Below the pieces are notes generated by a model. That model searched no databases. It was given only the letters and a program-made list of their open reading frames with translations, and was not told the DNA's origin. DNA of 64,000 nt from Siphonodentalium dalli (Eukaryota > Mollusca > Scaphopoda > Gadilida > Siphonodentaliidae), in contig CP136062.1 in the NCBI GenBank assembly GCA_032622095.1, forward strand, positions 145,038,351-145,102,350, written 5' to 3'. The number at the start of each line of letters is the position of its first letter. Within the stretch, counting starts at the first letter, position 1. A program made the position numbers and the translations under genes. Shown here in pieces: positions 47,291-59,164 of the stretch.

Positions 47291-47390
47291 AAGTATTAAC
47301 TGTCATGTGGACTGTTTTTATGGAGATGTAACATACAAGTTATGACCACTTACATCTCCATAAAAATAGTCCACATGACAGTTAATCCTT
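47291..47390. repeat. Imperfect 100-bp hairpin
   Basis: AAGTATTAACTGTCATGTGG ACTGTTTTTATGGAGATGTA folds onto TACATCTCCATAAAAATAGT CCACATGACAGTTAATCCTT with a loop of about 17 nt. Probably a small MITE; flanking TSD not determined. Confidence 0.75.
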
Positions 47391-49194
47391 ATATTTATAT
47401 ACATTTAGCGAAAAAGCCACTTTTGTAAATGTATTTAAATCGAATAGTGTATCATGACAAAAACAGCCCAAAGTACCCAATAGCACCCTTTGCAAAAGTT
47501 AATAGGAAAAATTTCTCTTCATATTGCAACCAGATGATGTATTAAGTCCAAATGCGCCCAAAACATTACGCGTTCGTCTTTCCAAACCCAATGACGTATG
47601 GATGGTGTTATGAGCTTGGTGTTATGAGCCGTTGCGCATTCACCGAGAAATAACTGCAACTAGCCACGTGGGCGCCGACCAATCAGTATGCTGGATTTAG
47701 TGATGGCAACACTTAGTATGTAAATATATGTATTTGTAGCTGATTCTGACCAACTTGCAGCATTTCAATGGATAACATTACTGTTATAACTGCCCCCCCC
47801 CCCGGTGATTAATTTGGACCGTACATCTTAATAATATGTACATGATTAGTCATTCCGCTTTTCTGATGTCATTACAAGCATTCAAATCTTATTTTTCAGA
47901 CAGGAGGAGCTGCCTGACTGGATTGAGACATACCGGTACAAATTTCATTCAAGGCCTGATATCTGATAACCAATCATAGAATCATGTTTCCTGAGTGTTT
48001 CTTGCCGATACTGATTACACTTGATACCAATATTATTAATTCTGTCCAAGACTGGATGAGGAAGGATTTCAAATGTTATTCGGTGTACATGTAACGGATA
48101 CATGTAATCTAGATGTTATCGGTATTTGTCCATGCATGACATAATGTGAGTTGTTGCTTTGTGACAGTCCTGGCTATATACATGTACCATATGTATACCA
48201 ATGGACGGTATGCACTGAATACAGTACTGTGCAGCGAAGGGGAGGCTTTAATATATAACCAAATGATGACCAATATCTTCATCAAAGGCAAAAATGACAC
48301 ATCCATTCCTTCCTTGATGGAGACCGATCAGTGACGTCTACATTTTATCAGACTTAGTGGTGAAAATCTTGGCAAGTGAAGTTAGTTAATTCAATTCTAC
48401 AACATACATGTACCTGTATGCTTCTGTGTGTACCTGTATGAGTCTCGGAAAATGTGCACTATGGCATCCAGTGTATGCATAACCTTTGTTATACCGTACT
48501 TCATACTACATTGACCAGAATTTGGAGGTGTACCAGTTTCATATATCTACACAAAGCACAACAGTACCCATGTATCAGTCTCAAGCCTTGTTTCTGAGCT
48601 TGTCTGAAGGATATGAACTTTAAAAGATATATTATGCACTTGTTCTGGTGCGTGAAACTGATCAGTTAGTACCAAGGCGCTATGCCAACTGGAAGAAGGT
48701 AGCATTCTACTAACATAGCCGAAAATCGAAAGCAAATCAACCGTATCACTCCATAGAAAACATTGTCTGAACTACGCTCAATTGTGAATATTTACTACTC
48801 GATTCGGGGCGCATCTATCGGCGATAATATAACGAAAACGAGTTCGCCTTCGATAGTTACTGCATTTAATTATGTATACGAATGATGGTGTGTGTTGTTA
48901 ATTTGGATATAATATTTGTAAAAAGTACTACTTTGAACAAGATTATTCTCCATTTATATTTTATCACCCTACTGGAGTGTTTCACATCACTTTAAGTGAC
49001 AAATTATTGTAGCATGTCAATATAATCAGATTCATGTACATGTACACACATTCAGGCCTTAAAATCCATCACAGAATAAAAATATTCTGATGTTCCTTCA
49101 TCTTTGTCAACCTGCTGTATCACCAAGTAATCTGTACAAGGAGCTTAATGTGGCTTAGACATGTACCATACATGTACATTTAAAGACAGATAAT
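47391..49194. other. Non-coding spacer, nothing recognised
   Basis: AT-rich with a C11 tract at 47793-47803. Open frames are short and domain-free. Confidence 0.5.
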
Positions 49195-49320
49195 CCGAGT
49201 TAACGCTCCTCAATTACCATTTCTTTGGCTTCAGGTGTAAAAATAATTTATTCGAGTTGAGGAACACACCCTTTAAAGTTCTGAGTTATAAAATATAATT
49301 TTTTTAAATCTGTTATTTTT
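49195..49320 (+). mobile_element. Diverged partial copy of the 9035-9516 MITE
   Basis: Shares CCATTTCTTTGGCTTCAGG..GTAAAAATAATTTATTCGAG..GAGGAAC and the following 'aaagttctgagttataaa' with 9115-9200. The TTAA-adjacent tip is not intact. Confidence 0.6.
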
Positions 49321-49454
49321 CACCACCTTGAATATTTCCCGGCCTAGCAAATATTCAATGAGTCGATTGACATAATCTTGATACCAAGTTGCGATGAACA
49401 AAATGTTGATTTATAACACGTTTTGGAAAATGTTACACTAGAGTTGACAGTAGT

Positions 49455-49642
49455 TACAGTAATGCCCAAAGTAATTGACCACTTAACCACAGCATAATTA
49501 AATGGCTTGTTGCCATTCATCGGAAAGCTCTTGGGGAGAGCTTTCCGATGAATGGCAACAAGTCATATTTCCGACTAAATCCTGAAAAATTACCCATAAT
49601 TCAGCTGTGGTTAAGTGGTCGATTACTTTGGCCATTACTGTA
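49455..49642. mobile_element. Palindromic TA-flanked MITE (CAGTAATGCCC family), copy 2
   Basis: TA|CAGTAATGCCCAAAGTAATTG ... ACTTTGGCCATTACTG|TA. The centre is a near-perfect hairpin, TTGCCATTCATCGGAAAGCT / its complement, around GGGGAG. It is slightly shorter than copy 1 because part of the left arm is deleted. Confidence 0.9.
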
Positions 49643-49981
49643 GCATTATGATTTGGTAATCAATTGATTAAGAAATGTTGTTCTTAGAATCTGATGATAT
49701 GGAGACCATGGAGTATTGGAGAGATTGTTCACCTTTAATTATCCATGTTGACTTTAAAGCATACTAGTAACATATGTTATGTTTATTTTATGTATCCCTG
49801 CATAAAATGGGGTGATAAATTTATATTATACTCACATCTGGTCTTTCGATATTTTGTGAGTTAATTAATTTATATGAAAGAATGGCATTGCATACTAGCA
49901 AGTCTGATAAACACCACTGTTATAGTGACATTACCAACCAATGTTGAATAAGTCCAATAAGATGCCAAAGTTTAATAAAAC

Positions 49982-50138
49982 TTAAACCTTCCATGACTGG
50001 AGATTCCTGAAATTTTGCTAACACCCAGCGCCAATGCATTCTCTTATATTTGCGAGTCTCCAAAATAGAGCCTCAAGAATTCACTGGTACATGATCTTTA
50101 ATGGTGCACCAGCGCAGCTGCCACCATGAAACGGTTAA
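49982..50138. mobile_element. TTAA-flanked MITE, CCCTTTCATG family, copy 2
   Basis: TTAA at 49982-49985 and 50135-50138. The ends ACCTTCCATGAC and (reverse) CCGTTTCATGGTGG and the internal TCTTATATTTGCGAGTCTCC match copy 1 at 11605-11867. The second inverted internal segment is deleted. Confidence 0.78.
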
Positions 50139-50144
50139 ACATTG

Positions 50145-50325
50145 CAAAGCCAAAGCATTTGAAAAATATTCGGAAAATAATATTTAGACTAAAATATTTT
50201 TAACCTTCTACGCGATTACTAGTAGCAATGTTTGTTGACAAATCACTGTAACAGTTTTGTTTACATAGTGATGGTTCCAACAGGAGAAATTTCGTTATTG
50301 GAAAACTTTCAATAATTAATATAGG
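50145..50325 (+). repeat. Dispersed repeat R1, single copy
   Basis: Contains TTGACAAATCACTGTAACAG TTTTGTTTACATA..GATGGTTCCAACAGGAG..TTTCGTTATTGG, aligning with the 10.6-kb and 41-kb copies. It preserves the uninterrupted version of the hAT-like MITE target site. Confidence 0.68.
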
Positions 50326-51792
50326 AACCAGTAATCATGTTTTTCTTAGTGGTGATGTTTTTATGAACTGTTGTATGTTATACATTGTTTGGCATATTTA
50401 CTACTCACTGTGAGTGCCTTGAGTCCCATTAAAATGATTTGAAACACTCAATGAAATATCTGCGCACCAGTAGATTATTTTGTAGGGATTTTAGTATGAT
50501 GAGAGTCAGTATCATGATTCTTAGTTTGAGTCTGGTAAAAAGCAGCTGATTTGATGTAGAAATGCTATAGTTTGATTCTTGCAAAATTTAAAGGCCTGTT
50601 TTACATTCGCTTCTATCCATCAAAGGTGCTCCAGACACTTCATACCGCTATAATTGTAGTAGTGTGTACAAGTTTTTTACAAACTTTTATGTTATTTTGC
50701 ATGACTGCACTTCAAAGAACTCAAAAGCCGCTCATGCACTTAATTCATCAATTTAAAACAAGTACATGTACATGGAATTCTGCACTTTTGTCCGCATTTT
50801 TATCACAAAAAGTATGGGAGTACTAGTGCTATACTAACATGTAGACTATACTGTGAACAAAACTTGATAAAGTCTTAATAAATTTAAGAGTTGTTTCCAG
50901 TAAAAGACAGACCAAATCTCTTTAAGTTCCATATCATGGGCCAAATTCATTCCATATATTCTGTTGAGTATAAAAGGCGATGATCTCATAAATGGCCGGA
51001 ATCAGTGTACCCTTTAATGCTTGCAATACATGCATGCACCAGTACCTGTTTATATCCAAGTTTTCCCCGTCCACAACTTGTGGTATCGGTTGGGTTGATG
51101 CTGTTTTTGACCGAGTCCCATCCCGATGTTCTTCTATAATGGACTTTACGCCCAGAATTGTGGGCTGAAGTTATCTTGAGTATAGCACTACCAGTATTTC
51201 TTCAGATTAGGTCAAATTGACGCTTTTTTAAAAAGAACATAGAGGGCAGCCTTTCCCGTGATTTAAAACCCTCATATACGATTAGATGATATCAAACCCG
51301 CATATACTTAAAGTAATTGACCATCTCTAACGTGGTGTTACCCCAGTAATGCTGTGGTTTTACACTGCAGTAATTTCGAACACCATGGTAAGGTTACCGC
51401 TTGAACACAAAACAGTTGCACCATGATGGATGCGGTGTGCAATTAAAATGCAGTGATTTTCCTTATATCTTTGGAACTTAAAGGAATGGATGGCCTTCGT
51501 TATATGTTATAATTTAAAAATAACATTTGCAAAAAGTTTCCCAAGAATATACATTTGTACTAATAGTATATGATAATGTTCATATGAATGCATTATTATC
51601 CACAAAACACACTTTGTGTGAGTCAATCGTTTGTTTATATACAGCACTTAAATAGTGAGCGATAAGCAAACACTCAACATCGTCATGATTGTTTAATTGA
51701 GTGATTCATGGTGACCATTTTAACACTGAAATCTGGAGAGGTTATAATATAGAAGAGTAGCCAGACAGGACTCGGTCCAAGACAGTTTCATG
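50326..51792. other. Non-coding spacer, nothing recognised
   Basis: No exon or repeat with definable ends. The 84-codon open frame at 50572-50826 has no recognised feature. Confidence 0.5.
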
Positions 51793-52513
51793 TACAGTAA
51801 TGCTCTAAGTAATCGATTCCTTAACCACAACAGAATTATGGCTAACTTTCCAGGATTTAGTCGGAAATATGGCTTGTTGTCATTCATTGGAAAGCTTTTG
51901 GGGAGAGCTTTCCGATGAATGACAACAAGCCATATTTCTGACTAAATCCTGAAAAGTTACGAATAATTCTACTGTGTTTAAAGACACGGTTGGCCTTGGC
52001 GGTGGGTATCCTGTGAAAATATCTCCACCCGTCAAAAACCGCCACAAACAGAAAGAACATCAAGATGTAGATAGACTTTGTCCGTATACAAATAAGAAAA
52101 AATCGCATAAACAGTATGTTATGGTCATATGTTTGACCTTGTTATGTAAACAAAAGCATACAAAGTTACTTTTCTGGTGTTTGTTTATATTATGATGGTA
52201 AACAAAAACGTTCTTTGTTGGTGAATACCTGATATGGAATTAATAAAGAGCGTTTATGCCATTTGTGTGTGATTAGCCAGTAGCATTGTGCTGTCTTCTG
52301 TAACACAATCAGGCTCTTGCTTAGGTAAAATATAATAGGTCTTTGTGATAACATGCTGTTTACGCGATGGTCATGGTATATATGAATGAAACTGTATGCG
52401 TTTTAATGTTTTTCTGTTTACGGACGTTTGGAACAAATATGAATATTTTCGACAATTAAGGCCACACTTGCCTTTAAGGAGTCAATTATACCGGTACTTA
52501 GGGCATTACTGTA
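51793..52513. mobile_element. TA-flanked MITE (CAGTAATGCCC family), copy 3, interrupted
   Basis: TA|CAGTAATGCTCTAAGTAATCG on the left and GTACTTAGGGCATTACTG|TA on the right. The central hairpin ATTCATTGGAAAGCTTTTGG / AGCTTTCCGATGAATG is intact. The right arm is split at its TTAA (normally CTGTGGTTAAGGAGTC) by the 500-bp element at 51978-52477. Without that insert the length would be about 221 bp, in line with the other copies. Confidence 0.9.
51978..52477. mobile_element. TTAA element (AGGCACGG family), copy 1, inserted in a TA MITE
   Basis: TTAA at 51978-51981 and 52474-52477; ends AGACACGGTTGGCC and (reverse) AGGCAAGTGTGGCC. The interior shares GGCGGTGGGTAT, TCAAAAACCGCCACAAACAG and AATAAAGAGCGTTTAT with the copies at 53190 and 58653. 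Paralogous TA MITEs show the single TTAA empty site. No transposase. Confidence 0.88.
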
Positions 52514-53189
52514 TTCGACATCCCAAGCTGTTGCATACCGAAAAGAATTGGGTTAGTACCTGAACAGTAAACATGCAATCTGCATGATTCATGAAACAGC
52601 TATTGAAACCATGCTGATGCTGTATATACACAGAATGTCACAATTTTGTTTATGGGTTTGTTGATATGACACAAGCGCTAGCGCAAAAAGATAGAATAAA
52701 CAGCACAGCCTAGAGTTCTATCTGTCCTCAATTGCACAAGTGTTGTATCAACAAATTCATTAATACAAGGGTCTTTCTTTGTTTATTACACATCACCTGT
52801 CGTAGAATATGTGCATTTAAAAATACAGGCTTACAATGTTTATTGAGGCACATACAGGGCTTGGTTTGTCATGTGTGGTGATTTTTTTCTTATCATTTGA
52901 ACTGGATACTCAAATAACAAAAATTGTTATAATTTTGTTTGCAACCGACAGATTTGAGATAAATCTTTCTATAAACATATTGAAAATCATTTGTCAGGTG
53001 TAATTATTAGCAATCAATATATTTTTGTTGCGTATATAGGTTTATACAATTTTAAACGGCAGAACAAGATACAGGTAATACCTGTCAGGTACTTTGTATA
53101 GTTTCACTTCGGGAATGTACACAGTATCTTGTTTGGACACTTGCAATTCTAGAAACACATAAATGTAACGAATTTTTTTTTTAGTATAT

Positions 53190-53685
53190 TTAAAGGTACG
53201 GGAGGCCATGGCGGTGGGTATGCTGTGAAAATATTTCCACCGGTCAAAAACCGCCACAAACAGAAAAAATATTAAAATGTATACAAATGAGAAATATCGC
53301 ATTAGTAACAGCATGTTATTGTCATATGTTTGACCATTGTAAACAAAAGCATAAAAAGTTACTTTCCTGGTGTTTGTTTACATTATGATGGTAAACATAG
53401 GGAGTGCTCTTTGTTGCTGAATTCCTAATATGGAACTAATAAAGAGCGTTTATATCATTTGTGTGTGATTAGCCAGTAACACTGTGCTGTCTTCTGTAAC
53501 ACAATCATGAAGGCTCTTGCTTATGTGAAATATAGTACTAGTAGGTTTTAATGATATCATGCTGTTTACGCCATGGCCATGGTATATATGAACGAAACTG
53601 TATGTGTTTTTCTGTTTACGGTGATTGAAACAAATATGAATATTTTCGACAACTATATATATATAAGGCCTCCCGTGCCTTTTAA
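53190..53685. mobile_element. TTAA element (AGGCACGG family), copy 2
   Basis: TTAA|AGGTACGGGAGGCCATGG on the left and GGCCTCCCGTGCCTT|TTAA on the right. This is the best-preserved inverted terminus of the family. The interior aligns with the copies at 51978 and 58653, including GGAACTAATAAAGAGCGTTT. Confidence 0.85.
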
Positions 53686-53729
53686 GTCACCTTATTGTCT
53701 CTTTTTTACATACATATATATCTCTTAAA

Positions 53730-54290
53730 ACACAATTGAAAAAATTCTATATTAATTGAAAATTAAATGTTTTCTTAATTAAGAATTGTTTTCTAATTAT
53801 CTCTCCTAAATGGGACAATATTCCTACTTAAGAAAACTTGTTTTTTCCTTACTTAGATTTATTTTCCTACTTGAGAAAATCTCGTTCTAGAAAAAATTGG
53901 CAACAATTAAGATAAAATATCTTGACGCTATTTCTTACTTTAGAAAATATTATTTCTTGTTCTAGAATAATTGTGTGGCTTTCTTAAATTTGTAGCTATT
54001 CTCCCAAGATAATCGCAGTATCTTAAACTTATCTTATTTTAAGAAAAATTAACTTATGCGAGAAATACAATCTTTCCTACAATAATCTATACTAAGATTT
54101 TTTTACTAGGATTTTCTTACTAAGATTACTGTGTTTTCTTAAAGAAATTTTCTCAGACAAGAAATGTTCTCACCCTTTCATTTCTCGACCTAGAAAATAT
54201 GTTGGTCTTATTTTTCTAGCTATTCTCCCAAGATAATATCTCATTTCGAGTGGTTTTTTTTCCTGAATTGAGAAAATATTTTTGGCAGTG
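53730..54290. mobile_element. Fragment with a GGCAGTG (hAT-like) right end and TTCTT/AAGAAA-rich body
   Basis: Ends AATATTTTTGGCAGTG then TAC, the complement of the CACTGCCAAAAAT end at 40634. The body is dense in TTTCTTA/TAAGAAA and 'ctattctcccaagataat' (twice, at about 53997 and 54219). The left end of this copy was not found. Confidence 0.6.
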
Positions 54291-54764
54291 TACTTGTGAT
54301 TTTGTGTACACACATACACATGACATCATATCGGGATATCATCCACAGATGGTCTCCGTTGGGAGTTTGGAGGGGGTATCCACAATATAATTTTGCAGCA
54401 GAGCTGTGTTGAAACCCCGCGATATAGATGAATCTTATATATACATTATATTGTCTGAGTTGGCACCACGGGGAGCTACAGATGTTCGTAGATTTCCGAA
54501 GACAATTGATGCTAAAACAGTGTCTTTGAACAGTTATCTTCTGATCCCCAATCTGTGGGCACATCCGCCGACATTGATGATAGGATAGATAACGATATGT
54601 TTATCTACATATGTTTCAAATTAATTACGATCTTTTATATGTCTGGGGAAAGAAACAAAAACATGTGTTCCAACTGACATGGTTTACACGCTGCAATGGA
54701 TCGTTCATGTCTCATAATGTACTACGAATTCAAGACATAAATATGTGCAGCTGAGAAGCTGTTA

Positions 54765-55689
54765 TCTATTATATATTTTGAAAGATCTGTGTGTGTGTGT
54801 GTGTATCTGTCTGTCTGTCAGTAATCGATGGACTCAAAAATGGCCCAGCCGATTTCGATGAAACTTGGTATGTGGGTGTATTTTCGACCGGGGACGAACA
54901 TAGGCCTATTGATTTTCAGATCCGAGGTCAACTTTTCACGTGCCGAGGTCAAATCTGTTTTTACGCTGTGTTACGGGACTTTCATTTGAGTTCGGTGCTT
55001 ACAAATCGATTCGAAACAGCGCGAATAATAACATACCAGTCATAATAATAACTATGAGAATCTTTCGTGTTTCCTCTTTCCAACGATATATAATATGTAT
55101 GTATCCGTTTTAGTTATCTGCCTCAATTATTAAGAAGAAGTGGTACGATCTTCTATAAGGGTAAAAACAATGCGTAACTTCTATGACGTCGTTAGAGGTC
55201 ATAAAGTTAGATCACGTTAACTCTTAAACGGCCGATGCATTTGACTGTTTCAGACGTCTTGGCGATATCTGGGGCACCGATGGTAATTTATCTTTACGTT
55301 GAAACTTGATAATTAATGAGCGTGTGTATATGAGGCGCATTTATATACTTCAGTGGAAATCAAATCGGGTTAAACTGGCGGATTTTTACGGACGAAATTT
55401 GATGCATAGGGTATCTCGGTATCCGCTGGGCCGATTTCCCGGTATCCGCTGGGCCGATTTCCACCATTTTTGGGGTGTTGGTGTTTGACCCCACCTGACC
55501 TTGACCTTCAAAATGGTCAATTCAAGGTCAAATCGGGTAAAACCGGATGGATTTCGACGGGTACTTTTGTCGGGTACTTTTGTTCGGGCACTGTGTTTTG
55601 GACGGGTCAAATCGTGACCCCACTTGACCTTGGCCTTCAAAATAGACAATTCAAGGTCAAAGCCCGGACGAAGTCGGGTCACCTTCTAG
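54765..55689 (+). mobile_element. Non-autonomous Helitron, tandem copy 1
   Basis: Starts TCTATTATATATTTTG after an A and ends with the hairpin GCCCGGACGAAGTCGGGTC plus ACCTTCTAG. It has a TG microsatellite near the 5' end, a duplicated 'cggtatccgctgggccgatttcc' segment, and two or three blocks ending in TTCAAGGTCA. Its 3' end touches the 5' end of copy 2 directly. Confidence 0.87.
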
Positions 55690-56371
55690 TCTATTATATA
55701 TTTTGAAAGATCTGTGTGTGTGTCTGTCAGTAATCGATGGACTCGAAAATGACCCAGCCGATTTCGATGAAACATGGTATGTGGGTGTATTTTCGGCCGG
55801 GGACGAACATAGGCCTATTGATTTTCAGATCCGAGGTCAACTTTTCACGTGCCGAGGTCAAATCTGTTTTTACGCCGTTTTGCGCTAATATATTTAAGTT
55901 CGGTGCTCACAAATCGATTCGATATAGCGCGAATAATAAATTGCCAGTCATATAATTTGCACGGTTAGAATCTGTGGCATTTCATCTTTCCAATGATGTA
56001 TCACACGCCTGTGTACGTTTAAAGTTTCTACCTTAATTATCGGGAAGAACGCGTGACCATGCTTCGCTCATCGAAAATCATTGCGTAAATATATTACGCG
56101 ATCAACATATCTTGACGTGATCGCGTTAACTCTTAACAGGCCGATGTCGCGTTAACTCATCACCGGCCGAGGTATCCGCAAATGACATTGGGCTATCGAC
56201 TTGAAATTTGGTATGTGAATGTATCTTGCCCCGGATACGAATTTTATCGGGTCGCCGAGCCCGTGCGACGCCAGCTTCGCGCATGCGCAGACCAGATCTC
56301 GGAAACGGGTGGAGCAATCGACTTGAAATTTGGTTTTTGAATAGCCCGGACGAAGTCGGGTCACCTTCTAG
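55690..56371 (+). mobile_element. Non-autonomous Helitron, tandem copy 2
   Basis: Same 5' TC... and 3' ...CACCTTCTAG ends. The 5' third is nearly identical to copy 1; the middle diverges and carries an unrelated segment with 'cgggtcgccgagcccgtgcgacgcc'. The head-to-tail junction CTAG|TC is exact on both sides. Confidence 0.87.
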
Positions 56372-57104
56372 TCTATTATATATTTTGGAAGATCTGTCTG
56401 TCTGTGTGTCTGTGTGTCTGTAATCGATGGACTCGAAAACGGCCGACCCGACTTCGATGATACTTGGTATGTGGGGGTATTTTCGGCCGGGGAGTGACAT
56501 GGGCCTATTAATTTGCCCGTGCGACGTGACCTTGACCTTGAAATCGGGTTATTTCAAGGTCAAACGCCCGAATATCACGGGATTTCGATGAAACTTGGTA
56601 TGTGGGTTACCTTCGGCCGGGGAGTGGCATAAACCTATTAATTTGCCCGTGCGACGCGACCTTGAAATCGGGTCATTTCAAGGTCAAACGCCCGAATATC
56701 ACGGGATTTCGATGAAACTTGGTATGTGGGGATACTTTCGTATGGGGAGTCTCATAAGCATATTCATTTGCCCGTGCGACGTTACCTTGACCTTGAAGTC
56801 GGGTCAATTGAAGGTCAAATCGCCAATTTTGATGGGATTTCGACGAAATTTTATACATAGGGTTACTTTTGTCCACTGAGTGTTTTGGACGGGTCGAGTA
56901 GTGACCCCGACCTGACCTTCACCTTCAAAATGATCAATTCAAGGTCAAATCGGGTAAAACCGGATGGATTTCGACGGGCACGTTTGTCGGGTACTTTTGT
57001 CCAAGCAGTGTTTTGGACTGGTCAAATCGTGACCCCACTTGACCTTGACCTTCAAAATTGACAATTCATGGTCAAAGCCCGGACGAAGTCGGGTCACCTT
57101 CTAG
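56372..57104 (+). mobile_element. Non-autonomous Helitron, tandem copy 3
   Basis: Ends at CTAG 57101-57104 before a T. The interior is built of three roughly 115-bp tandem units with CACGGGATTTCGATGAAACT, TTGGTATGTGGG and TTGACCTTGA / TTCAAGGTCA. No Rep/helicase coding. Confidence 0.87.
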
Positions 57105-58403
57105 TCATATATATATATGCTAAGAAATAGTTGGTGCTCGATCGTCAGTTTCACATACTATGACTGATGGGGTCATTGGGCGATTCATGGGGGCTGTAAC
57201 ATTGCATCATTATCTTATTTAAATTCTGTTCGAAAAACAGAACAGAAAATTTGCTGGTTGCTATCTTTAATTAACATTGTGAATAAGTGAACATACCTGC
57301 CTATCATTTGGACCGTGACGCCATGAAGTCCCACATCCCGAGTAACTTCGCGAGTGAAATATCACGACGGCGGCCTAAGATTAACTCGAGATTCTTTCGA
57401 ACTTATAAACCGTTCAGTGCATTATCTAGCATTTAGCAAGACGGTCAATGATTGAAAAAAGTGTGTGTGTGCGATAATTGTCACAATTGTAATGAATTGC
57501 AACGTTGGTGATTCGTGTTGATCTAACCCTAACATTGGTCAAATAAACCAAATGCTATCTATCGGCCGTTCGAGATCGAGATTCAATACTGATCTTTTTT
57601 CTCACTTGTATTGATCGTTGCAAATACCATGTTTTATCCGCCGCTTTACTGTATGGATTTTCGGCAGAGTGAGACATAACACGCCATTCAAGTTGAAACA
57701 CTACATCCATATCACTTAAATTAAAGTAAGTATGCTAGACAGGAGACACCTGGATTGGTTTCAACGCAGAAACAGTTGTGATTGCCCTGAATATGAAACG
57801 TTGTGGTCCATATGTTTAGAATGAGTCTTCTCATAGTTTAGTTTGTGAATAGTTTTGTATTCTATTTGAGTTCATACATGTATTGTATTGTTTACATGTA
57901 TTGGTCAAGACAATATTCACTTTATCTCAATACATATGTGACAAGACTTGGAAATACATTGAACAACAATTAAATCCAGGTCCTTCCGTTTGCTTGAATT
58001 TCCACGTTCGAGTAAAATGCATTTCTCTTCAAGAGAGATATTGTAGAAGATCAAATATTTTTTATAAACGTGCCAACATTCCGTGCGGAGCTTTAAATTG
58101 CATTTCTTGTTTCTTCCTTTGTAAGTTGTTTTCATTAATCTACACAAACATTTGATTTGCCTATAACGAGTCTCCTTCATTAGGCCCCATGCATATTAAA
58201 AGATGGCTACGAATGTGATTGCTCTTTAAAATATAGCTACACTTGTGATATATTTGAACAACTGGCCACAAATGTGATTGATACCGTGTCACAATGACCA
58301 CCATCAGCCATTCTCAGCTGTCGTTTCTAAAATATACGTATGCGGATGCCAGTACAGGTTTTTGGTAATTAATGTATTGCAACTTTAAAGAGCTTGAAAT
58401 TGA
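57105..58403. other. Non-coding spacer, nothing recognised
   Basis: AT-rich; overlapping 80-90-codon frames on both strands at 57883-58180 lack any recognised domain. Confidence 0.5.
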
Positions 58404-58652
58404 TCAAGAGAGTGTGAGTGATCCATTTTTTAAAAGACAGCACATAATAAGCAGATAACTATCAGTGTCGATAGTCAAGTAATGTTTAGGTCCATTGTAT
58501 ACACAACCGTGGTATGTTGTTTGTGACATTTCAAAACATAATGATGTGAGATCTTCAATTGGCAGCGAATAAAGTAAGAGGAATACGTTCACGCCATGGC
58601 GGTCGAATGTCACACCCCAGAGATGGCTACGCATGTTGATCACACTCATTAC
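58404..58652 (-). mobile_element. 5'-truncated 3' fragment of the LINE family of 257-4765
   Basis: On the minus strand the conceptual protein (MRSHLWGVTFDRHGVNVFLL ... LYSLPIEDLTS ... GSLTLS-stop) aligns with the ORF2 C-terminus of the 0.2-4.8 kb element (MRNHLWDVIFDRHGVN ... VYSLPIENLLS ... GTLPLS-stop). Recognisable homology stops at the TTAA element at 58653. Eight bases on its far side (CTGCTCTT on the minus strand) may continue it, which would mean the TTAA element landed inside the LINE fragment. Confidence 0.85.
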
Positions 58653-59164
58653 TTAAAGATAGGGCGGCGTTGGTGGTGGGTATTCTGTTAAAATATTCAC
58701 CTCGGCCAAAAACAGCCACAAACAGAAAGAATACTAAAATATAGACATACCTTGTTCTTACATCAATCAGAAATATGGCATAAACAGTATGTTATTGTCA
58801 AATTCCCCCCTTTGTTATGTAAACAAAAGTAAAAAACGTTTTGTTACACGGCTTTTGTTTAGAGCCGAATATGGTAAACATAAAGAGCGTTATTTGTTAC
58901 TGTTTTCCTGATATGGAAATAATAAAGAGCGTTCATATCATTTGTGTGAGATTAACGAATAGAATTGAGCTGTGTTATGTAAACAGAAGCACAACTTCTG
59001 TAACACGAGCATGCTATTGTTTACATACACCATCCTACGTCTTGACGACAATATACTATTTACTAGTTTATGAACAAAACTATATATATTTTAATATTCC
59101 TTCTGTTGGTGGCGGTTTGAACAAATATGATTATTTCTGCAACGAACACCGCCCGTGCCTTTAA
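58653..59164. mobile_element. TTAA element (AGGCACGG family), copy 3
   Basis: TTAA at 58653-58656 and 59161-59164; ends AGATAGGGCGGCGTTGG and (reverse) AGGCACGGGCGGTGTTCG. The interior carries CCAAAAACAGCCACAAACAG and AATAAAGAGCGTTCATATCA as in the other two copies, but is more diverged. Confidence 0.83.

Noticed and set aside
51884-53314. Two minus-strand frames sharing FFLFVAVFD (51884-52108 and 53042-53314), looking like paralogous membrane proteins
   Set aside because: Similarity is explained by both frames crossing copies of the same non-coding TTAA element.
54791-56879. Repeated frames with VCVSVCL and RGQLFTCRGQICFYAVLRDFHL-like text, also at 13191-13448
   Set aside because: They are translations of the Helitron copies; the copies are frameshifted relative to each other and end at family-wide non-coding termini.
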